Of a stretch of DNA of 64,000 nucleotides, positions 46,780 to 59,274 are shown one piece after another. The notes beneath the pieces are model-generated. The model ran no database searches. It was not told where the DNA came from and saw nothing but the letters and a program-made list of their open reading frames with translations. The position numbers and the translations under genes are program-made. The stretch lies in the NCBI GenBank assembly GCA_029204225.1, contig CM055105.1, positions 15,730,348-15,794,347 of the forward strand, written 5' to 3'. Each line of letters opens with the position of its first letter. Position 1 is the stretch's first letter. Origin of the DNA: Diphasiastrum complanatum. Taxonomy: Eukaryota; Streptophyta; Lycopodiopsida; Lycopodiales; Lycopodiaceae.

Positions 46780-47700
46780 TACCGTTGGCAACTTGGCATG
46801 TAGCAGCTCGGTACATCAAAAACTCCAGTGACTACGAAGCTCTCTCGGTTACAATTTACGAAGCTCTCTTTCAGCTACTTGCTAAGTAGCGTTGAGCTAC
46901 ATACAACGAGGTTCTCTCACCTACTTGCTAGGAAGCTGTGAGCTAGCTACAGCCTACAACCAAAAGAAGGCAACTTAACTATCTAACTACAAAGCTAACT
47001 CAGCTACCTACGGCAAGTGGCAGTGAATGACTACAGACTACAGACAGTGGCTAAATAACTGCTGTGATTACAAAGACCAATAGCGACTCGCGACTTGAAG
47101 AGAACTACATTGTTAACAGAAACAACGAGCTGGAATAGTGACTACAAAGACCAGTAGGTCCAGTACTAAGTAGCGACTAGCGAGTCGCAACCTGAAGAGA
47201 ACTACTGTTTACAGAAACAACGAGCTGGAATAGTGATCACAGAGACGCAGCTTTCACTCGGGACTCGCGAGTCGGCCCGTGTTGGCAAATTAACAGTGAG
47301 CTGACTAACGATTAAGATAACCTAACTACAGTATCATAAAGCCCTCTCAGCCGCCAACGGCAAAGCAGCAGTGAGCCAACTACAGTGATTACAGAGACGC
47401 AACTCTCACTCGCCGTGTTGGCTGGCAACGGTGAGCTACTTAATTACAACTACTATGAGGTTAACTTGACTCCATGGCAAGTAGCAGCGAACTGACTATC
47501 GAGAGAGGAAAAAAAAAAGTGAACTGACTACAGTGATTACAGAGACAATGGCTGAATACAGTGATTACAACAGCTCTCACGCAGCCAGTATTGGCAAGTA
47601 GCAGTGAGCATAACCACAGTGATTATTGATACGCACTGACGCAGCTCTCAGCAGCGACAGTTGGGATGTCGCAGCGAGAGCTTACTACAGTGATTGGAGA
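46780..47700. repeat. degenerate minisatellite upstream of BZR-type gene
   Basis: Variants of ctacagtgattacagagacg, gcaagtagcagtgagc and cagctctcactcg recur irregularly through about 900 bp. The array lies in the 5' leader or promoter of the BZR-type gene. There is no open frame. Confidence 0.65.
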
Positions 47701-47799
47701 GACAGAGAGCGTTACAATTCACAACTTACGTGATGTTGAGTGAAAATAGAGCAACACTAACAAAGGAGGCGAACTCCCCGTCCTCCCTCGGTCGCGTGA

Positions 47800-47880
47800 G
47801 GAAAAGAAAAGAAAGCGAGAGAGACAGAGAGGGAGAGGAAAGACGAAGAAAGGAGGGACGGAGGCCACTGGCCCTGGGGA
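47800..47880 (-). promoter_or_regulatory. possible CT-rich transcription start region
   Basis: On the minus strand this is a nearly pure pyrimidine stretch (ccctcctttcttcgtctttc and similar), common at plant transcription starts. If used, the BZR-type gene would have a leader of about 1.2 kb. This is inference only. Confidence 0.3.
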
Positions 47881-47999
47881 AGGGGGATTAATGGACTAAT
47901 CCGTATTTAGCAGTAAGTTAATAGCATGTTAATTTAAGTGTGATGATTATTATTACAAAATGTTATGATGATGACGTTGTCCTTTTCTGATGACGACAG

Positions 48000-48075
48000 C
48001 AGCTGCAGCTGCAGCTGCGTGCCTCCGACTTTGAGGCTGCTGCGTCCGTCCAGCCGCCGGCCGGCCGGCCGGCAG
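48000..48075. repeat. GC-rich palindromic runs
   Basis: The runs agctgcagctgcagctgc at about 48002 and ccggccggccggccggc at about 48058 are self-complementary. They are the only strongly GC-rich stretch nearby. Confidence 0.7.
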
Positions 48076-48352
48076 CCACCCTCCGGGAACTACCTCCCTA
48101 TATGCCACGTCAGATTCGCTCATGAATCACATGCCTTCATTTTGAAGTCAGCCTAGCCCTTAACACCCGAATTGCCCTTCATACAAACCAGTCTTCATTT
48201 CACTCTTCTCCAAAAGAAATTCACTTTGAAGTTTGAAAGTTATTTTAAGACTTCTATCAAATTCAAAATATTTTAGGGTATCATGATAGGTGTTTGGGCT
48301 AATAGTATACAAGTGGTAGGTTTTAATTGAATCTAACGACAAATGTTTAAAC

Positions 48353-48507
48353 TCATAATAGTTTGGGACTTTGAGTTAAAAGTCCCAAACTTTAATTATG
48401 CTCGTTAGCAGGCATGAGCAAGCCAACCTTCAATGCACCTCGCCGCAGGGCGGCTCGGTGCATGAAGGCTGCATGTTACAGTCGATAGTGGGCCACGCCC
48501 ACTATCT
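48353..48507. repeat. three consecutive hairpins
   Basis: Perfect arms gtttgggact/agtcccaaac (48361-48370, 48381-48390). An imperfect stem around cgccgcagggcggc bounded by ccttcaatgcacc/ggtgcatgaagg (48427-48469). Perfect gatagtgggc-cac-gcccactatc (48484-48506). Two further stems follow near 48811-48850. There is no coding sequence. It could be a foldback or MITE-like element. Confidence 0.7.
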
Positions 48508-48509
48508 AG

Positions 48510-50020
48510 TCCATAGGTTTATTGCACAAAATTTACCCAAAAAAATCAAATTTTAAAATCGATACAATTTTTTTAAATTGAAAAAAAAAAGAAAAAAATT
48601 TTTAAAAAGTGATAAAAGGATGTTATGATGAAAATCATTCTATTTTTCATCCTTTGCCTTTTTAAAACATATATGCGTGGCTCTATGACCCATCACTAGC
48701 CTATATGAATATTATTATTTTATTCATCTAAAGGGAGTATCATGTTGTATACGAAGCATCACATGTACAAGGATTTGAGTGCCAAAAGGTACTGCTTTTT
48801 CTTGCCTTGCCTCGGAGGGCAAGGTATCTTAGCTCTTTTTGGCTAAGAGCTTACGTGGCATAGTTATGATGTGTTTGAGTGTCATACCTGTGATGATGTT
48901 GTGGATAAAAAACAATGTTTTGTTTTTTCATTTTTTATTTTTTGATGTACTTAAATTGTTGTTTTGTTTTTTATTGATTTTTTGGGATTCATATATTAGG
49001 GAAATTACGATAAGCTCTCTATGGGTCTCCCTCTCTATCTCAACTTACATTATTGCTAATTTTTGGTATACAAACGTTAAAATATTAGCCTAAATAATAC
49101 TATATCATTTCATTCCAAAACAAAATTTTACAACATTACATAACCTAATTCTAAACAAAAAAATTCAAAATTCCATCGCTTTCAAAATATGGTCTTACAG
49201 GATCACATCAATTTGCATTACATTTTGTGATTCCAAAACAAAGTCTTATAACATAACATCAATTTGCATTCCATGTGATTCCAAACCAAAGGTAACGTGA
49301 TTTCAAAACAGCAGTACATATGATGCCAAAATATAATCTGCTCTAGATGGCACTACATAGCATTCGCATAATGTTCATAACATGAAGCGCTTGAGCATTA
49401 CATAGCATTTGCCTCTTATTCGCACTCACTCGTGCTACCATAACCGGTCTCCACATCATTGTCGCCAACTCCATTACGGTCCGGAATAGGTTCAAAGGAT
49501 TTTAGCCCACTTGCCTGGTTTACGCACTCACCCTACATCTTCAAATTGTACAAGTTATTAGACCTCGGGACACCCTTTTTAGAACACCGAAAATCTGCAT
49601 CTTTTGAAAAAAAAAATTGCCATCACATCATCCAAAGTGACAAGTCTTGGTGCTTTCATGGCCTTCCAAACTACAACGGTCATGGTCATATCCGTTTTCC
49701 TAAAATGGTGTCACCCACGTAGTTGTTAGATAATACTTACACGTTTTTAACATGGACAACAGAACCTGCAGAATGGTTATATTGACCCTACTTTTCATAT
49801 GATAATTTGAAAATATAAATGCTCGCTCAAACAAATTAACAGGAATTAAGGACACATGACTTTTTATCTAAGAAGCACCATACTTAATGTATTCTTCATG
49901 ACCTTCATCTATGTCATTCTGATCTAGACCATACATAATACACTGAAAATGGTCCTTTCCAAGATCTTTCAAACAATATCCAATCATTCCATGCCAAGTA
50001 TGAATTCTCTTTTGCCTTAG
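48510..50020. other. AT-rich non-coding DNA
   Basis: No gene can be supported. Loose repeats of (a/t)ttccaaaacaaagtctta..acat occur between 49110 and 49330. Confidence 0.5.
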
Positions 50021-50767
<747 letters not shown>

Positions 50768-51470
50768 CCTAAATAAATGATGGTCCCACGGCACCTATAT
50801 GTGTTTGTTGTGGAAGAGGGTTGTCGACACTTTTATTGCTGGTGATGAGGTGCTTTATGAAAAGCGTAGATAAGAGGATGATTCGCAAGAACTTGGACTT
50901 GCTAGATTTTCAATAATAACCATAGGGGTCTGGTGGCCATTCTCGATAACCTTGTTCATCGAATGGACACCATCCAACAAAGGATCCCATAATAAAGCCA
51001 GTTGAAATTGATCATCAAAGATCGGTACTACTTCTCCCATTGGTATCATCGTGCTCTTGCTCAATTCATAATGTGGATAAGACATGCTCGCTTGATTGCT
51101 TTGTCTATCCAAGTATTCATGGTATGCTTGAACTTGAAGACTTTTCTCAACAATCAATCTTACCAATTGAGGACAAGGTGTAGACGTTGTAAGTGCTGGT
51201 TTTTGCTGTAAAATTAGCCTTTTTGGACTTGAATTCCCTGGATTTGCCTTTTAGGAATGGATATACCCAAATTTGGCATTGTGTTAGTGGTTTGTTACAT
51301 TGTAGACCAATCAGACTTTGGTCGGACATTGCTCATTGAAGGGCAATCATCAACTTTAGTCTTTTCCTTGCCATTGCACTTTCCATTTGAAGGCTGCGTG
51401 ATTGCACTTTCCCTTGGATCACAACTACAAATATAAGCCCATTGCCACGCACATAAGACGGTGACCAGAT
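50768..51470. other. no firm gene; 103-codon minus ORF of unknown status
   Basis: The minus-strand ORF 50855-51166 (MVRLIVEKSLQVQAYHEYLD...) reads without low complexity, but no family is recognised. Its 3' part overlaps the 60-bp repeat shared with 21.63 kb, which argues that it is repeat-derived. Confidence 0.35.
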
Positions 51471-51790
51471 TTGACCCATTGGCCCTCGTGTGGCAATGTC
51501 CATGGCAATCGTGTCGCAAAGTGCGCGGCAATGGACGTGTGGCACTATCACGCCGACAAAATTTTCCATCACTGGCCCTTCCTTCGACAAGATTTGGCAA
51601 TAGGGGGGGGGTCGGTTAATTTGAATTTTAAATACGTGTGGCCCTGCTACGTGTGGCAATGCCACGTTACTTGGAAATTTTCCACGCATGGCAAATTTCT
51701 AGGAAAATTTTATAGAATGTATTGCCACGCATGGCAAATTTCCAGAGATTTTTTTTTGTTTGGCATGGGAGTGTCATGCGTGTTGAAAAT
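51470..51790. repeat. palindrome-rich repeat (tgccacgcatggca type)
   Basis: Short palindromes and near-palindromes such as tgccacgcatggca and cgtgtggcaatgccacg recur at least six times with gaaattttcc or caaatttc between them. The flank after the LTR at 57600 (cgtgtggcactaccacgcag) looks like the same repeat, so the copia element between may have inserted into it. Confidence 0.65.
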
Positions 51791-52092
51791 GCAACAAAAA
51801 GACTCTAATAAACCTTTGAAGTGATAGAGGAAGCACCCTGAATGAATCCAATTGAGATCCTATAGCAAAAACACCAACCAACTTAGTATTTCCTAGCTTC
51901 ACATTGGCTTGACTCCACTTGAAGACTCACATGCAATATCCTTCACACATGTGAAAGTACAGACTGCCACAGGCATAGTATAGTGCCTGAACTTCCAAAT
52001 CAATCCCACAATTGCAAAGTACTCAACAAAAATAGCAAATATCAAACATCTAGATCACCAACAACATTGGTAGATGGAAAACAAATTTTTTA

Positions 52093-52466
52093 CTCATAAT
52101 TTGATGGAGAAACCATCACATTTTTATACATTAGTAGCTCGAATCTGAGCATTTTAGGGCTTCTCTGTACTTTTCATAACCTTACCCTAACATCCAATCT
52201 AATTGATCATTGAATCCACCCTAATTAGGGTCCTTGGACTTGAGATCCAAAAACAATAAAAAATATGCTATTTTTGGACCCTATTTTCTCTCTATCTTTA
52301 AGCACTTTTTGGCTTTATTTCAAAGGTGTCTTTATAATGTAGGATGTAGAATAAGACTTTAGAAAAGCATCCTATTTGGCACGTGTGGCATCTATTTACA
52401 TAGCCATCTTGCCAATTACAATGCACGTGACCAAAATTGGTCCAAACTAGCTTGTGAATTTTAACA
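52093..52466 (-). mobile_element. 3' LTR of copia element, family B
   Basis: The LTR is on the minus strand, starting TGTTAAAATTCACAAGC at 52466 directly after a purine tract (GAGGAGGAG, 52467-52475). It matches 57217-57599 closely over the whole segment. The LTR may continue to about 51840, but only the matched part is given. Confidence 0.85.
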
Positions 52467-52473
52467 CTCCTCC

Positions 52474-53652
52474 TCACAACTGGTTTGGATATAACTTAGA
52501 TATACTAATCACTCCAAGAGAGGTTCTTAAATTTGCAAATGCTGCTCTTTGAAGAGGTTTAGTGAGTACATCAGCCACACATTCACTAATTGATACATGC
52601 TCCAAAGAGACCTCCTTTGCTTGAACCTTTTCCCTCACAAAGTGATGACAAATCTCTACGTGTTTGGATCTTGCATGGAAAATTGGACTTGATGCAAGAT
52701 TTTGAGTTGAAATTTTGTCATTATAGATGATTGGTACATCCTTTGGATCCATAATCTTTAGCTCCACCAATAATCTCTTGATCCAAAGCACTTCCTTGGT
52801 TGTTGTAGTAAGTGTCTTGTACTCGGCCTCGGTTGAAGAGAGTGAGATCGTTTTTTCCCTCTTTGATAGCCAAGAAACTACTTTATTACCTATGAAGGTT
52901 GCATGTGCACTTGTTGATCTTCTATCTCTCTTGTCACCTGTAAAATCCGAATCACTATAGGCATGCAAGTCAATTACATCTCCCCCATAGAGAATACCAA
53001 AGTCTGGTGTACCCAAGATGTACCTCAAGATCCTTTTAGCTTTCTTCCAATGAATGTTCAATGGATCTTGCATGTATTGGCTCAATATACATACACTAAA
53101 GGTAAGATCATGTTTAATAATAGTTATCCACATTAAGGAGCCTATAAGTTGTCTATATAAAATGATGTCCATGAAGGATCTTTCATCATCTTCTTTAGAC
53201 ATTTTTACATCTTGCTCCATGGGAGTTTCTACAAAGTGATGTCCATGAAAGATCTTTCATCATCTTCTTTAGACACTTTTACATCTTGCTCCATGGGAGT
53301 TTCTACATACTTGCATCGTAAACTTCTTCAGCAAACTTTGAGCATAATTTTTTTGACAAATGAAGATAAAATTAGACCCTCTAATGGCTTCTATGCCCAA
53401 AATATATTGAAAATCACCTAGATCTACCATCTTGGACTCTAGTGAAAGATCTATCTTGTTCTTGATTCCAAAAATACTATCACCACTAAGGATGATGTCA
53501 TCAACATAGATTAACAAGAGTACAATACCATGATCATCAAACTTAAGATATAAGCTAGGATCATATTCAATTTGAGAGAAACCAAGTGAAATAAGATAAT
53601 CATGTAGTCTTGAATTCCAAGACCTAGAGGCTTGCTTCAAGCCATAGATGCT
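52474..53652 (-). pseudogene. Ty1/copia reverse transcriptase-RNase H, family B
   Basis: From 53652 downward: IYGLKQASRSWNSRLHDYLI, YVDDIILSGDS (active site near 53491-53505), then a 74-bp tandem duplication (53163-53310) that shifts the frame. RNase H follows (SDSDFTGDKRDRRSTSAH, LSSTEAEYKTLT) and a terminal SISECVADVLTKPLQ block typical of the copia 3' end. RT upstream of the IYGLKQ block, integrase, protease and gag are missing. The sequence changes at about 53652 to DNA that holds a MULE/SWIM gene. It is a close relative of the copy at 18.2-19.8 kb. Confidence 0.9.
53163..53310. repeat. 74-bp tandem duplication in copia RT/RNase H
   Basis: Two copies of tgatgtccatga(a/g)gatct through tgggagtttctaca, offset 74 bp, differ at only a few bases. 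Seventy-four is not a multiple of three, so the reading frame is destroyed. Confidence 0.92.
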
Positions 53653-54211
53653 GAGAAATTTGAAATGAGTCACCAACACTAAAACTCTTGCGAGGAATGC
53701 AACCATTGGTGCAGACCAATAGGTGCATATGGAAAATTGTGTTCAAACAATTATGTTGAAGATTTTAATCGTTACGTATGTGCTTATAATGAGTTGTCTA
53801 GTCTAAGCTATTGATTTGTTTTTGTAGATTCAAGAATCATCACTGACAGCAAAAAAAAAAGGTTGTTGGAAAGGGCGTGGAAACAAGTTTATTGGAGTTG
53901 AAAAGATTGTGTGTTTACGACTTTTTCCACGACAGTAGATTTCCAGGGCAATGCAAAGATGATAATGAATGTTGCTTTGTGTTTAAAATGTCCACAACAG
54001 GACCAGCATCAGGTGTTGACCTTGTCAACCGGATGGCACGCACATGAGATGGTGACTTGAGAAGGTCATGGATGTGCTTTGACCATGTCAGACGTGTACA
54101 GGGATGGACAACCATGGCAACACATGTATATGTGCCAAGGTAACATATGTACACATATTGTTGTATATTTGTGTTGTTCACTTATGACAACGATGTAGTC
54201 GTTCACATCCT

Positions 54212-56112
54212 ATGGTGGCAGATTTATGCCTTGAGATGTTTTGCAAAAATTCTACTGACATTTGTTTATTTGTTAATAGTGTTCAAGAGCTCATGGCAAT
54301 CACAACTTGCGAGATGAAAGAAGAAGACACAGAGGCACAAGTACTATTCTGGAGGATGCTAAACATTACAGTAACTCAAAAGGGCTTCAAAGAGCCTGAC
54401 TTCCATGGTTTCATGGCAGACAAAGCGCAAGGAAATTGGAGAGCCATTCGTGCAGTATATAATGGAGGACCAGAAAATATCTTACACAGTCGCGAGAGAT
54501 CTTGTCTCTTCCATTGGGAGAAAAGTCTTCAAATACACACGACTCAATATATATTCAAGCAATATCAAGACGAACACAAGAATATATGTCGCAAGTGGAA
54601 AAATGCAGCAACAACAGATGAAGCTTTGTTGCAATTCAGATTTATTAGAGCTTGGTGGGCCAGTGGAAAGGTAGCAGATGCCAATTTGCCTGCAATGGAT
54701 AGCTGGTTGAGTTGGTGGAATGTACGTTATGCACATTGGCGACATCTTCTATTTGGGGTAAGATGTTTGGTTCACGCTATTTTATTGTGGTCAGATATCT
54801 TGGTCTCCTATGAGTTGAGTAATGTCTATCATTTTTTTAACATTGACTCAGGCCAACGACCTTACAGACATCTCCAATACACCTCTAATCAACTTTTCTT
54901 TTTTAACATCGATTCAGGCCAACAACATTACAGACATCTCCAGTACACCTCTTACCAATTTGGTGGAGTCAAAGCATGCTAGTTGGTTGGCAGGTGAGGG
55001 TAATAAATCGCAAATCAGCCTTTATGACATTGCAGTTACTGATCTATCAAATGCACTATTGCAAAGCACCAAGCAATATGCTTTTGTGCAAGGCAAGCAT
55101 ATTGGAACTGGCCCTAGTTTGGAGGCTCTTATTGACAGAGCCACATCTAGAACCAACACCACACCTAGCCCATCTATAGCTGGTAAAGAGTCTCTGATGC
55201 AGTTGGTGAGACACCAATGTACAGTAAACCATGCCCATTAGGTGATCGGATCACTTCCCGTAGAAAACGAAATCCGACCATTTTTGTGGATGTCGAAGCC
55301 AACAGTTCGCATAGGCCAGAATATGTGAATGTGAACAGGCCTCGACAACGTGGCGGTAGATATCTACAATTTCTCGATGTAGAGCCTATAAATGTGGAGG
55401 CTACAAAGAAGGAACAAACGTTTCAAGGAGGACCTACAACAAGCACATTGAGTATTGTGAATGAGACAGATGTATATGACACACTTTGGGCAATACATAG
55501 AACCAAACCAAGAAGCAAAGTCAAGGGTATGGGATGACTAGGAGCTCAAACAGGAAAGTGTCAAAAGCAAATAAAATATAGTTCAAAAAGCATCCCAGCC
55601 CCTTGCTTTTTGGGAATGCGTGAATGGAGCGTTGGTAAAACAAAACAGTTCATGTGGTTTTGTAATGATAGTGTGGACCACACATGGAGACCATGCTCAT
55701 CAATTGTTTGTGGGCAACCTGAACTATCTTCCATATGGCAAGTACAAAAAGGAACAAACTTGCTATGGAGAAGGATATGTTAGAAAGAGCTGGATTTGTT
55801 CTAGGTACTGTTGAACAGGTCAATCTTCCAGAAAGCAGTCAAAGAAGGACCCGCATTCGAACAGGAATATCCAATGAGGCATCAAAGAAAATAGATCTAG
55901 CTTTGAAACTACAAGCTAAAGTACTATCGGTGATAGTGTTGAAACGTTTTGAGCATGAGGTGTTCTCATTGGAAACCGAAAATTCAGCTAAGCAGCATAA
56001 AGCTTATGATGTACATATCTCAGAGAATCCTTCTTGTTCATGTCGAGATTTTCAAAGGCAAGAAAGAACTGGAAAATCTTACCTTGCGTGCAAGCATATC
56101 TACATTCTATAA
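54212..56112 (+). pseudogene. MULE-related transposase with SWIM zinc finger
   Basis: The first exon (54212-54757) reads FHGFMADKAQGNWRAIRAVY, CLFHWEKSLQIHTTQY and LSWWNVRYAHWRHLLFG, like the MULE transposase-derived proteins of plants. The donor at 54758 (g|gtaaga) joins in phase 0 to 54918 (cag|gccaac): ANNITDISSTPLTN, then ESKHASWLAGEGNKSQISLY. A frameshift near 55215 and another before 55590 follow. The region 55590-55755 reads LGMREWSVGKTKQFMWFCND, and the last frame ends with a SWIM zinc finger, CSCRDFQRQERTGKSYLACKH (C-x-C-xn-C-x-H). The catalytic DDE part is not seen in full. It is broken, and lies between two copies of a copia LTR. Confidence 0.65.
54836..54967 (+). repeat. 66-bp tandem duplication including a 3' splice site
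   Basis: Copies of ttttaacat(t/c)ga(c/t)tcaggccaac and tacagacatctcca(a/g)tacacctct are offset by 66 bp (acceptors at 54852 and 54918). Both acceptors keep phase 0. Confidence 0.85.
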
Positions 56113-57216
56113 CGTGTGCTAGGTCTAGACATTAATCACAATATGTGTAAGCACCAACCTCAGCTAGAAGAGTGGGCTACTCCAAATATTGTCCAGTAAA
56201 CACACATATTGATGTGAGAGATGTCAATAAGATTTATGAAATTGGTCTAGATAGTTATGATATTTCAACTTCAAAATCAATGGGACTTTGTTGTATTTGC
56301 TTATCTCCCGCATCTTCGGATTCGTTTCAACAATCATAGTGATGTTTGTTTCACTTCATGAATGTGTCATCACATACTGATGCTTCATTGTTAAAAAATT
56401 TCAGTAGTAATACCTTATTGTTTTTTGAGATGCTCTCGATTCTGTTTCTTATAATGCTAGAAAAAAATTGACATTATTTTGTGCAACTTAGCTTTGAAGA
56501 CACAATTCAGTTAGATTGTTCTCTGCTATATTGTTGCTAGTCTCAAAGTATTTCATTTGGACCTCATGATGATTTTGGATGTTGTAGGTTCTTGATGCAT
56601 GTCATAGGTAGTTTTTTGTGTCATAGATCTGTGCAAATCTTTCAACGAAAAGTCTCTCACCTTTATTGTGGATTGAATGTTTATATAGATGCAGTGTCTA
56701 CATTTATGGGGTTGTTTATGTCGTTGGTGAATTTTATTCAAGGAGGATGTCCTATCATTTTTCTTCATAACTTATGTACGAATTTTTTTTCTTTTTGGAA
56801 TATTGTATTAACATTTTAGCTCCATATGCTTGAATGTCCAAAAGTGAATAGGACAATGGCTTCTCTCTTTGTATGCATACTGTAATTTACTAAAGTGATC
56901 TGGCAGTAGGCAGAGTTAAAGGTAAATGTATTTCTCTCTAAGAGCATGGATATCATACGAAACTTACTTGGTCATAGGCAAAAATATATATAAGTGTATT
57001 TCTCTTGTAAGTGCATGCAAATTTATTATGATGCATATTTATTTATTTATGAGTAAGTGCATCCATATTTATTATGTTGCATATTTCTCTTGTAAGTGCA
57101 TGCATATTTATTATGGTTGCCACTTTGTATTATTTGCAACTTGGCCACACATATTCATCCTCCAATAATATGGTTTTACATTAGAATGCTAAGAAAAAAC
57201 ATCAATTTAAATGCAT
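56113..57216. other. non-coding, with a short 39-46 bp repeat
   Basis: Three units of gtgcatgca(a/t)atttattatg occur at 57011, 57057 and 57096. No gene was found in the rest. Confidence 0.6.
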
Positions 57217-57599
57217 CTCTCATTATTTGATGGAGAAACCATCACATTTTTATACATTAGTAGCTCAAATCTGAGTAATTTAGGGCCTCTATCCTTTTCA
57301 TAACCTAACCCTAACATCCAACCTAATTGATCATTGGATGCACCCTAATTAGGGTCCTTGATCTTGAGATCCAAAAACAATAAATAACATGCTATTTTTT
57401 GGGTCCTACTTTCTCTCTACCCTATCTAAACACTTGTTGGCCTTATTTCAAAGGTGCCTTTACAATGTCGGATGTAGAATAAGACTTTAGAAAAGCATTC
57501 TATGTTATTTGGCACGTGTGGCATCCATTTGCATGGCCATCTTGCCAATTACAATGCATGTGACCAAAATTAGTCCAAACTAGCTTGTGAATTTTAACA
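57217..57599 (-). mobile_element. second LTR copy, family B (truncated)
   Basis: This matches 52093-52466 closely, in the same orientation, and ends at the same TTTTAACA terminus. It lacks the distal third and the primer site, so it is a truncated 5' LTR or a separate fragment. Confidence 0.85.
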
Positions 57600-57721
57600 A
57601 CGTGTGGCACTACCACGCAGAAATTTTGGAACAAAATAAAAAAAACCTGTGAAATGAAAATTCGGTATCCTTGAACCTTTTTGGAGATCAATTACAGCCA
57701 ATTCATTTGTGAAGAGAAGCT

Positions 57722-57907
<186 letters not shown>

Positions 57908-58375
57908 TTACATGGTTCCTCTTGACAGAGCAAGACCAAACCCTTTGAAGCCTTTATTCATAAACCAACAAGGTACAGTAAAGCTGAAAAGTAAAATACA
58001 GTACAGTAAAGCACCATGCATAACCACTCTCAAAACGTCCAGCTGATACCTGCCACCATCCCACAACACAAAACCGCATGAGTTAGTACAGTGGGAAATA
58101 CAGGTGTCATGGTGTTGGATTTATTTCCTCTGGTCACCTAAATCCCATTTTAATCTGCCTCCATTCATGCTGCATAATTTCTCGCGTTGTCGCGCAGTTT
58201 GCATATTAACATGCAAATTCTCACAAGCGACGAAAAGACGAAAAGCAAAGGCTGACATCACACCCTCTTCACGCTCACCCCATGTAGCTGCGCTAAAAGA
58301 CTGAACAACAACTGCAGTCACCCATGATCTCCTATAGACAGCACATCCACCCTGTACTTTCTTCATCTGCACACC

Positions 58376-59118
58376 TGTAACATTATGTATATATTGAATA
58401 CCATTTGTGTATTTATCAGTGAGAGAGAACTAAGAAGAGAAGCTTATTAGAGATAGACAAAAGTAGATGTTTTGTGCATTGATTCTTTATTTTGTCAATA
58501 ATAAGGTTTCATTCCTTTATAGTTTGAATTAGCTTCGTAGAGCACGCGGTTTCGTCTCCTATTGTCTTGTGCTCTACCACATTGTCAACATGTATATTTG
58601 ATATACATAATCTAATAACAGCTTTTTGTTCTGCGTTCAGATCTGTGTCAATAATGTTATGCTTATCATTATTCATTCTGTCTGACTTTTTTAGTTGCTC
58701 AATTTGATATTCTATTTTTAGCACGACTAATATTTAGTCTTATCTTTTGCGAATAATTCGCAACTAATTATCAATCGAGCACAGTCTAGCTCTTCGCGAA
58801 TCATTCGCGACACATAATTTGTCTTGCTATTCACGACAAATTATTCTTCTGGCGCTTCATTTATTAATGTTTGGCTACGTAATCAAGAATGACCGTGATT
58901 TCAATCACTAATGTTCTGTTCGTTCTGATAGGCGTAGTCATGCTTACGGAGAGAGACGTATAGCTCGTTCTGCTGCGCACGAATACTTTTTGTTCGAGTT
59001 TGTTTCTTGTTTGTGTTTCGTTTCTCGTTCGTGTTCGTCTTACCCTCTTTGACTTAAATTTTTCGTTTCTAACATACGACACCTTTCTCAACTCTTGTTC
59101 ATCTCCCTCTCTTCATCA
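58376..59118 (+). mobile_element. probable 5' LTR of copia element, family A
   Basis: The right border is firm because the primer site begins at 59119 after cttcatca. The left border TGTAACATTATG at 58376 is a guess from the TG rule. The ORFs inside are spurious. Nothing is recognised between 57905 and 58375. Confidence 0.4.
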
Positions 59119-59130
59119 TGGTATCAGAGC
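59119..59130 (+). other. copia primer binding site, family A
   Basis: A perfect tggtatcagagc, 145 bp before the gag ATG. Confidence 0.88.
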
Positions 59131-59274
59131 TATTTTCATAGCTTGATAAGCTTCCACAGTACAAGACTCTACTAGCCGATAGAGTAATTGTTTTATTGTT
59201 CTGTATTTTCAGCATCAGATTTTCACGCTTAAGTCACTGATAGTTTCTCCTATCACTTAGACTAATTCCTCCAC

